Below, one piece after another: positions 1-4,423 of a stretch of DNA of 5,041 nucleotides. Both the position numbers and the translations under genes were made by a program. The notes below the pieces were generated by a model. It was not told the DNA's origin, ran no database searches, and saw only the letters and a program-made list of their open reading frames with translations. The DNA is from DATDCV01 sp036524155 (lineage in GTDB: Bacteria > Verrucomicrobiota > Verrucomicrobiia > Limisphaerales > UBA8199), in the NCBI GenBank assembly GCA_036524155.1, contig DATDCV010000704.1:1-5041 (forward strand). The letters run 5' to 3'. The first letter of the stretch is position 1; each line of letters opens with the position of its first letter.

Positions 1-378
1 GTTCCCAAGAACAGTGTTACACGACCGGTGAAAATGCAGGCCCACAGCCAGATGGTGCTGAATTTGGCCAACGGCAGCTACAATTCCAAAGCCGAGATAA
101 TTTCTTCCCATTGCGGCAAGTCGGTTGGCCTGGGGTGGGGCCTCTTCGGAGGCGCCGGCGCAGGCAAGATCATCGCGGCCAACGGGGATGAGATCTTCTT
201 CGACTCGCCCACGACGGTCCTCCAGGGCATCATCACCGGCGGCACCGGCCGATTTGAGGACGCCAGCGGTGAATTCAACATCATGGAGTTAGAACAGACC
301 GGCATGGAGCCCGGCCCGGACCCCGGAACGGTCACGCTTTCCTTCGTGTGGAGCGCCGCGGGGACGATCACCTATTGA
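1..378 (+). CDS. Secreted-type beta-rich protein with TGGTGRF motif, N-terminus cut off by window edge
   Basis: The reading frame is open from base 1 to the TGA at 376-378, giving 125 visible residues. A GTG at 28 could start translation, but homologous-looking sequence (RPVK, then alternating hydrophobic residues) spans it, so the true start and probably a signal peptide lie left of the window. Visible landmarks are SSHCGKS (the place where related proteins usually carry a THLGxF-like motif), then AGKIIAANGDEIFF, then IITGGTGRFEDASGEFNI, and a GTITY end. This order (ANGD, TGGTGRF, G-T-I-x-Y C-terminus) is typical of a broad set of small exported hypothetical proteins thought to form a beta-barrel, loosely like allene oxide cyclase/dirigent folds. 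That fold assignment is inference, and no enzymatic function is claimed. The gene converges on the propeller gene across a 165-bp spacer. Confidence 0.7.
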   Translation, partial: VPKNSVTRPVKMQAHSQMVLNLANGSYNSKAEIISSHCGKSVGLGWGLFGGAGAGKIIAANGDEIFFDSPTTVLQGIITGGTGRFEDASGEFNIMELEQTGMEPGPDPGTVTLSFVWSAAGTITY

Positions 379-423
379 TTCGACTTTCCTGCATCCAGGG
401 CGGCCCGCGCGCGTCGTTGTCCA

Positions 424-445
424 TGCACGGGTCAAACCCGGTGCA
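424..445. terminator. Hairpin in convergent spacer, possible bidirectional terminator
   Basis: TGCAC-GGGT (424-432) pairs with ACCC-GTGCA (436-439 and 441-445). The loop is CAA and one G (440) is bulged, giving nine base pairs. It lies 46 nt after the stop of the left gene and about 100 nt beyond the stop of the minus-strand propeller gene. No T-tract follows on either strand, so a classical Rho-independent terminator is not established. The rest of the 379-543 spacer shows only a short 8-mer repeat (GTGCAAGC at 441-448 and 449-456, with a degenerate GTCAAGC at 457-463). Confidence 0.3.
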
Positions 446-543
446 AGCGTGCAAGCGTCAAGCCATAGTCTGGGCTGAGTAAGCCGACAACATGCCGGCA
501 CTCCAGCCCTCGGGCATCCCGTGCAGCAGGTGAAGTTTTCGGG

Positions 544-1731
544 CTAAGGGCTCAGCGCCCGATACAGCCGCATCCAGGCATTGCTCGCTCCGGCATCCGT
601 AAACCGCGCCGTCCCGGTCGTGTTCGTGATGGTCACGAGGTCCTGCCATCCCGGCTGAGCGGGATCCATGAGGGCCTGGATGATGTAGCTGCGACCGACT
701 TCACCAGCCAGTTCCAGCTCGAACCCCTCATTGGTAAGCATCCCCGGCGTCAGGGTGAAGATCGGGTCGGACTGGAGAATCGCGCCGGATTTTCCCACCG
801 CAATAAAGTAGCCGTTCCCGTAACCCACCGCCCGCAAACCAGGCGCGATAGCATCGGCGAGACGCAGTTTCCAAGTCACACCGTCGACAGAAGTGGCAAT
901 TTTCCGCGACGCTCCCGAGTACGCGCCGCCAACCGCAACGAAGCTGCCTTGCGCCCAGGTGATGCCGTAAAGGTATGACCCGTTCCCTCCGGCCATGAAA
1001 GCGGTCTGTTTCCAGGTAATCCCGTCAGTCGAACCGTAAATCACGCCTCGGGCGTCCAGCTCCAGAAAGAGGCCGCTGCCAAACGCTACTCCGTAAGCAG
1101 CCACTCCGCGTTGAAAAGCGGTCAAGTCCCGCCAGTCCGTGCCGTTGGTTGAGGTCATCACTATCTGCGGGTTTGATCTTTGGTTGCCGACCGCGACAAA
1201 GATACCGTTGCCATAGGCGACTCCAGTGAGTTCTCCTCCCAGCGTTGGTCCCACCCGATTCCAGCCCACTGCATCGGTGGATACCAGGATCGTCTTGGAA
1301 CCGCCCACGGCCACAAACATGCCCGCGCCGAAAGCGACGGCGTCAAGCTGGTTCGTGTTCACGGGAGGTCGAACCTCCCAGTCGAGCCCGTTGGTGGAAG
1401 CCAGAATCGCGCCGCCGGCTCCGACCGCGACAAATCTGCCGTCGGCGTAGGTGACTCCAAACAGGTCCTTCGTAACTGCCGGAGCAACCGTCTGCCATGC
1501 CGAACCGTTGGTCGATGTAACGATCGTCCCCGAAGCGCCCACGCAAACATGGCGACCGGTTCCCCACGCTACCCCGTTAAGATCCCGTGTAGTCCCCGAA
1601 TTTCTGGCGGACCAATGATCAAGCGAGTCAGCGGCAAAGCCCGGCAGCGAGGCCATCGCCGCGATGGCGCTCAGCGCAAACCAGTAGAGGCCTGACATCG
1701 AACGCTTGGAGACCCGGCTTTGGTTGGACAT
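544..1731 (-). CDS. Exported seven-blade BNR/Kelch-like beta-propeller protein
   Basis: This is a 395-residue protein with an N-terminal signal peptide: basic R6/K9/R10, hydrophobic core about 15-29, likely cleavage after GFA (residue 33). Residues ~38-325 hold seven repeats of about 40 residues. Each follows L-x-G-V-x-Y/F-G-x-G-x-F-V-A-V-G ... I-x-x-S-T-x-G-x-x-W and starts near residues 50, 90, 129, 168, 212, 253 and 299, matching a seven-bladed propeller. Blade 5 is divergent: FLELDARG (222-229) replaces the usual FVAVGxxG. Blade 7 lacks the final S-T-x-G-x-x-W strand, which the N-terminal segment 36-48 could complete in velcro fashion. Residues ~326-395 form a small beta domain (GRSYIIQA ... 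W362-QDL ... FTDAGAS ... RLYRALSP) common at the C-terminus of secreted Verrucomicrobiota proteins. Its role is unknown to me, possibly anchoring or sorting. No catalytic residues are evident, so a binding or structural role is likely. The ATG at 1731 is preferred over Met12 (1698) because it keeps the basic n-region. No clear Shine-Dalgarno precedes either. Confidence 0.85.
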   Translation of the reverse strand: MSNQSRVSKRSMSGLYWFALSAIAAMASLPGFAADSLDHWSARNSGTTRDLNGVAWGTGRHVCVGASGTIVTSTNGSAWQTVAPAVTKDLFGVTYADGRFVAVGAGGAILASTNGLDWEVRPPVNTNQLDAVAFGAGMFVAVGGSKTILVSTDAVGWNRVGPTLGGELTGVAYGNGIFVAVGNQRSNPQIVMTSTNGTDWRDLTAFQRGVAAYGVAFGSGLFLELDARGVIYGSTDGITWKQTAFMAGGNGSYLYGITWAQGSFVAVGGAYSGASRKIATSVDGVTWKLRLADAIAPGLRAVGYGNGYFIAVGKSGAILQSDPIFTLTPGMLTNEGFELELAGEVGRSYIIQALMDPAQPGWQDLVTITNTTGTARFTDAGASNAWMRLYRALSP

Positions 1732-1737
1732 GAGGCG

Positions 1738-1766
1738 GTTCTAGCACTAATCCTCTTGACTATCAA
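1738..1766 (-). promoter_or_regulatory. Candidate sigma70-like promoter for the propeller gene
   Basis: On the minus strand, TTGATA (1766-1761; one mismatch to TTGACA) and TAGAAC (1743-1738; two mismatches to TATAAT) are exactly 17 nt apart. Transcription would begin at or just around the ATG at 1731, implying a leaderless message or use of the second Met at 1698. This would fit the lack of a Shine-Dalgarno. The -10 match is weak, and promoter consensus in this phylum is not well known to me. Confidence 0.25.
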
Positions 1767-1786
1767 CTGTGCGTCTGGCCGCACAG
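1767..1786. repeat. Perfect 7-bp hairpin directly abutting the large inverted repeat
   Basis: CTGTGCG (1767-1773) pairs perfectly with CGCACAG (1780-1786) around a 6-nt loop. It ends exactly where the left arm of the 29-bp inverted repeat begins (1787), and it starts one base from the candidate -35 box of the propeller gene. It may be part of the same repeat element or an operator for the leftward gene. Function is not shown by the sequence. Confidence 0.5.
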
Positions 1787-1894
1787 CCGGCGCGCGGACT
1801 TCAGTCCGCAGCAACGCCCGTCAGCCCGTGGCTTGAACATTCCAAACGGACCGGGCGATGGTGGTGTTGCTGCGGACTGAAGTCCGCGCGCCGG
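1787..1894. repeat. 29-bp perfect inverted repeat, REPIN-like element
   Basis: Bases 1787-1815 are the exact reverse complement of 1866-1894, 29 of 29, separated by 50 nt. Pairing can continue inside: 1816-1820 (GCCCG) matches 1852-1856 (CGGGC). Each arm holds its own near-palindrome, GCGGACT-TC-AGTCCGC at 1794-1809 and GCGGACT-GA-AGTCCGC at 1872-1887. The region could therefore fold as one long hairpin or two small ones. Two inverted copies of a short palindromic unit around a spacer is the architecture of REP doublets (REPINs/BIMEs), which known families mobilise with RAYT-type Y1 transposases acting in trans. No such gene is in the window. The element sits between divergent promoters, and no coding potential is credible across it. 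Confidence 0.8.
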
Positions 1895-1909
1895 ATGCTT
1901 GGCCGACCC

Positions 1910-1930
1910 GCAACGGATCCATTCCGTTGC
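1910..1930. promoter_or_regulatory. Perfect 8-bp inverted repeat upstream of the antitoxin gene, possible operator
   Basis: GCAACGGA (1910-1917) and TCCGTTGC (1923-1930) are exact reverse complements around the 5-nt spacer TCCAT. The site lies 42 nt before the ATG of the RHH/DUF433 gene. Ribbon-helix-helix antitoxins normally repress their own operon by binding inverted or direct repeats in the promoter, so this is the best operator candidate seen. Alternatively it may be an outlying part of the neighbouring inverted-repeat element. Confidence 0.35.
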
Positions 1931-1972
1931 CGGCTTGCTTGTTCCGGCTTCGCATGCCAATGTTTACGTTGT

Positions 1973-2377
1973 ATGACAAAACCGTTTAGTCTCCGCCTCG
2001 AAACCGGCGCGCTCGGGCGGTTGGAACGCCTGGCTCGTCGCCGCGGGCTGCCCCCGGCCACTATCGGGGCCGCCTACGTGGATGAAGGCACGCGCATGGA
2101 CCTGCACCCCGGCGTGGAGTTTCGCTCGACCCCCGCGGGCCGGACCGCCTTCCTGCGAGGCACGCGCTTGCAAGTGTGGATGGCGCTGGACGCAATTCGG
2201 GATTTCGGCACTGTCGAAAAGGCCGCTCGGGCGTTGCGCATTCCGGCCTTGCTGCTGGCGGGCGCGAGAAACTACGCGCAGGATTTCCCTGAAGAAATGG
2301 CAGCTTGCCGCGAGGAAGGGCGGCGGCCGTTGGAGGAGGTCGCGCGCCTGGTGCCCAACCACTCCTTTCTGCCGTGA
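1973..2377 (+). CDS. Antitoxin-like protein: N-terminal RHH-type region plus DUF433-like domain
   Basis: This is a 134-residue protein. The start is set at ATG 1973. The open frame runs further left, to 1769, but that part crosses the inverted repeat and has no protein-like character. Residues 5-41 (FSLRLETGALGRLERLARRR, then the segment ending VDEGTR) look like a ribbon-helix-helix DNA-binding unit: one beta strand and two helices. Residues ~45-115 resemble DUF433, with the core F-L-R-G-T-R-L-Q-V-W (60-69) matching the family's R-G-T-R-I-x-V-W signature, followed by helical D-A-I-R-D-F-G-T-V-E-K-A-A. DUF433 proteins are usually VapB-like antitoxins encoded just before DUF5615 toxins, which is the arrangement here. 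The expected role is to neutralise the downstream protein and repress the shared promoter. The stop overlaps the toxin start (GTGA, 2374-2377), implying translational coupling. No Shine-Dalgarno is visible. The family is recognised from motifs; function is inferred. Confidence 0.75.
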   Translation: MTKPFSLRLETGALGRLERLARRRGLPPATIGAAYVDEGTRMDLHPGVEFRSTPAGRTAFLRGTRLQVWMALDAIRDFGTVEKAARALRIPALLLAGARNYAQDFPEEMAACREEGRRPLEEVARLVPNHSFLP

Positions 2378-2733
2378 AGTTGCTGCTGGACGCGCATGTG
2401 CCAGCGGACGTCGCGGCCGCCGTGCTCAAGCTGGAACCGTCCTGGAGTGCCGAGCATGTCTCATCGTGGCAGGAGGGAGTCTGGCGCAACGCGGATGACG
2501 ATTTGCTCCTCGAGGCCTGCCACGAGGATCGCCGGGTATTGGTGTCGATGGACCGGCGCACGTTGCCCGGCTGGGTAGCGCTGCGGGCCAGTGAAGGAAA
2601 AGACCATTCCGGAATCCTGTTTTACGACCGAGAACGCTTTCCCGGCCCCGCTATCGGCGCCCTGGCCAGAGCCATCGTGCGCGCAGGTCAGAAGCGGCGC
2701 GAGTGGAAGAACGCCTGGGTTACACTGCGCTGA
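2374..2733 (+). CDS. DUF5615-type PIN-like toxin (putative ribonuclease)
   Basis: The frame extends upstream, but the GTG at 2374 begins exactly with the family's MKLLLDxH start and overlaps the antitoxin stop by 4 nt, giving 119 residues. DUF5615 proteins belong to the PIN-like nuclease clan and act as VapC-like toxins paired with DUF433 antitoxins. Acidic residues expected in a metal-binding active site are present: D6 (LLLDAH), D41-D42-D43 (NADDDLLLEA, family pattern DxEIL) and D60 (VLVSMDRR, family pattern VTxDxDF). The strand V55-M59 and helix L44-C49 match the fold. The family's usual D-x-D-F is replaced by D60-R61-R62-T63. The gene looks intact. RNase activity is inferred from family; the RNA target is unknown. 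It converges on gltD with a 58-bp spacer. Confidence 0.78.
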   Translation: MKLLLDAHVPADVAAAVLKLEPSWSAEHVSSWQEGVWRNADDDLLLEACHEDRRVLVSMDRRTLPGWVALRASEGKDHSGILFYDRERFPGPAIGALARAIVRAGQKRREWKNAWVTLR

Positions 2734-2766
2734 GCGTCGGCCTTAGAATGGACGTCCACGTGCCTT

Positions 2767-2801
2767 GACCCGTCGTTCGGGTCCCTGCCCGCTACGGCAG
2801 G
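2767..2801. terminator. Two end-to-end hairpins over the gltD stop codon, possible bidirectional terminator
   Basis: GACCCG (2767-2772) pairs with CGGGTC (2778-2783) around a 5-nt loop. Immediately next to it, CCTGCC (2784-2789) pairs with GGCAGG (2796-2801) around a 6-nt loop that contains the gltD stop (2792-2794). Both stems are perfect 6-mers with no base between them. The site separates the convergent toxin and gltD genes. No U-tract follows on either strand, so intrinsic termination is uncertain; 3'-end protection is an alternative. Confidence 0.4.
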
Positions 2802-4276
2802 TTGGTGCGGCCCATGAGGTAACGGTCGCATTCGCGGGCGGCGCCGCGGCCTTCGTTGAACGCCCACACCACCAGGCTCTGCCCGCGACGGCAATCGCCG
2901 GCAGCAAAAACGCCTTTGATGTTGGTCGAATACCGTTCGAACTCGGCCTTCACGGTACTGCGCGGGTCGCGTCCGACCCCGAGCGCCTCGAGCAACGGTT
3001 GCTCGGGGCCCAGGAAACCCATCGCCAGCAACACCAGTTGCGCGGGCAGGACCTTCTCCGTGCCCGGCACCTCTTTCGGGACAAACTGGCCCTTGTCGTT
3101 GCGTTCCCACTGGATTTGGACCGTCAGCACCTCTTTGACCCGGCCATCCGGGTCGCCGCTGAACTTTTTGGCGGTCGTGAGATACACCCGTGGGTCGTCG
3201 CCGAACCGTGCGGCGGCTTCCTCCTGCCCGTAATCCATCCGGTACACCTTCGGCCACTCCGGCCAGGGATTGTCCAACGCCCGCTCCATCGGCGGTCGTG
3301 GCAGGATCTCGATTTGGACGAGGCTCTTGCAGCCCTGCCGCAACGAAGTCCCGACGCAATCGGTGCCGGTGTCGCCGCCGCCGATCACGATCACATCCTT
3401 GCCCTCGGCGGAGATGAAATTGCCGTTGCGATGGCGGTCCAGCAGGCTGCGGGTGTTGCTGGTGAGGAACTCCATCGCGAAGTGAATGCCCTTGAGCTGG
3501 CGGCCTTCGACGGGCAGGTCGCGGGCTTTGGTCGCGCCGGTGCAAAGCACAACGGCATCAAACTCCTTCAACAGCCGCTCCGCCGGGAAATTGCCCCCGA
3601 CAGTCGTGTTGGTGAGGAACTGGATTCCTTCGGCCTCCATCTGCCGGACGCGCCGCATGAGGACCTGCTCCTTATCGAGCTTCATGTTGGGGATGCCGTA
3701 CATCAGCAAACCCCCCACCCGATCCGCGCGCTCCAACACCGTGACCCAATGGCCCGCCCGATTGAGCTGCGCGGCGGCGCAAAGTCCCGCTGGCCCCGAC
3801 CCCACCACCGCCACTTTCTTGCCCGTCCGACCCTTGGGTGGCTCGGGTTTGACCCAGCCTTCCTCCCAGCCCTTTTCGATGATCGAGAATTCCAAGTTCT
3901 TGATCGTCACCGGAGGCGCGTTGATGCCCAGCACGCACGAGCCTTCGCAAGGGGCGGGGCAGACCCGGCCTGTGAAATCGGGAAAGTTGTTGGTTTTGTG
4001 CAGCCGCTCGAGGGCCTCCTTCCACAGTCCGCGGTACACCAGGTCGTTCCACTCGGGGATCAGGTTGTGGATCGGGCAGCCGGCTGCCATGCCGCTCAGC
4101 AGCGTGCCGGTATGGCAGAAAGGAATCCCGCAATCCATGCAACGCGCGCCTTGCTGCCTCAGGCTCTCCACGTCCATGTGCAGGTGGAACTCGTTCCAAT
4201 CACGGATGCGTTCGAGCGCCGGCCGGTCCAGCGGCATCTCACGCAAGTATTCAAGAAATCCTGTCGGTTTGCCCAT
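2792..4276 (-). CDS. gltD: Glutamate synthase (NADPH) small subunit
   Basis: This complete 494-residue protein is the FAD-containing beta subunit of bacterial GOGAT. It oxidises NADPH and passes electrons through Fe-S clusters to the large subunit, which forms glutamate from glutamine and 2-oxoglutarate in the cytoplasm. The N-terminal cysteine-rich domain carries C46-x2-C49-x4-C54 ... C67 and C106-x3-C110-x3-C114, the ligands of the two 4Fe-4S clusters. The first dinucleotide fold is VAVVGSGPAGL (155-165, FAD) with VGGLLMYGIPNMKL at 187-200. The second is VIVIGGGDTGTDC (295-307, NADPH). The C-terminal FAD motif is GVFAAGDCRRGQSLVVWA (455-472). Length is normal for the family and no motif is missing. 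The ATG at 4276 is fixed by an in-frame TAA eight codons upstream. No good Shine-Dalgarno is seen. It follows gltB on the same strand after a 147-bp spacer, so it is probably cotranscribed. Confidence 0.97.
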   Translation of the reverse strand: MGKPTGFLEYLREMPLDRPALERIRDWNEFHLHMDVESLRQQGARCMDCGIPFCHTGTLLSGMAAGCPIHNLIPEWNDLVYRGLWKEALERLHKTNNFPDFTGRVCPAPCEGSCVLGINAPPVTIKNLEFSIIEKGWEEGWVKPEPPKGRTGKKVAVVGSGPAGLCAAAQLNRAGHWVTVLERADRVGGLLMYGIPNMKLDKEQVLMRRVRQMEAEGIQFLTNTTVGGNFPAERLLKEFDAVVLCTGATKARDLPVEGRQLKGIHFAMEFLTSNTRSLLDRHRNGNFISAEGKDVIVIGGGDTGTDCVGTSLRQGCKSLVQIEILPRPPMERALDNPWPEWPKVYRMDYGQEEAAARFGDDPRVYLTTAKKFSGDPDGRVKEVLTVQIQWERNDKGQFVPKEVPGTEKVLPAQLVLLAMGFLGPEQPLLEALGVGRDPRSTVKAEFERYSTNIKGVFAAGDCRRGQSLVVWAFNEGRGAARECDRYLMGRTNLP

Positions 4277-4291
4277 CGGGTATTTAGTCTG

Positions 4292-4301
4292 CTCTTAAGA
4301 G
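4292..4301. other. 10-bp perfect palindrome upstream of gltD
   Basis: CTCTTAAGAG is self-complementary and ends 15 nt before the gltD ATG on the minus strand. Nearby, AGATTCA occurs twice at a 12-nt interval (4314-4320 and 4326-4332). It could be a protein-binding site or chance. No promoter of convincing quality was found between gltB and gltD. Confidence 0.2.
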
Positions 4302-4353
4302 TTGATCACTTCCAGATTCAATTGGAGATTCATCAGCACCGGGCCTGTCTCCG

Positions 4354-4423
4354 CATTCTTCATTCTGCATTATTCACTCTGCACTCTTCATTCTGCACTC
4401 TACACTTTGCACTCTTCACTTAT
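4354..4423. repeat. Heptanucleotide tandem repeat, ten units, in the gltB-gltD spacer
   Basis: The dinucleotide CA recurs exactly every 7 nt at 4354, 4361, 4368, 4375, 4382, 4389, 4396, 4403, 4410 and 4417. The unit consensus is CA(T/C)TCT(T/G); the minus-strand reading is (A/C)AGA(A/G)TG. The seventh base alternates T/G through most of the array, suggesting an underlying 14-nt duplication unit. Units differ by substitution but no indel breaks the phase. The array ends directly against the gltB stop codon (4424-4426) and takes up 70 of the 147 spacer bases. Its base composition is AT-richer than the surrounding DNA. On the glt transcript it would be an unstructured purine-rich stretch. Confidence 0.9.

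Noticed and set aside
1180..1695. 171-codon plus-strand frame inside the propeller gene
   Set aside because: It is antisense to the propeller gene with no family features, and its periodic look simply mirrors the propeller repeats.
1787..1894. Insertion sequence or MITE with terminal inverted repeats
   Set aside because: The 50-nt interior has no coding capacity, and no target-site duplication is seen at the ends (CACAG on the left versus ATGCT on the right). A REP-doublet is the simpler reading, although a MITE is not fully excluded.
1769..1972. N-terminal extension of the antitoxin gene
   Set aside because: The frame is open but runs through the inverted repeat and its loop, giving a cysteine/arginine-rich sequence unlike the family. 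The RHH region begins right after the ATG at 1973.
2305..2373. N-terminal extension of the toxin gene
   Set aside because: It overlaps the antitoxin coding sequence and is low complexity; the DUF5615 family begins at MKLLLD, which coincides with the GTG at 2374.
2688..3545. 285-codon minus-strand frame overlapping gltD
   Set aside because: It is an arginine/proline/glycine-rich out-of-frame shadow of gltD on the same strand; gltD in the correct frame carries all conserved motifs.
4277..4353. Separate promoter or riboswitch for gltD
   Set aside because: No -35/-10 pair of reasonable quality and no recognisable riboswitch fold (for example a glutamine-sensing element) could be identified; only a short palindrome and a 7-mer direct repeat are present.
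4354..4423. CRISPR array
   Set aside because: The units are 7 nt with no spacers; it is a simple tandem repeat.
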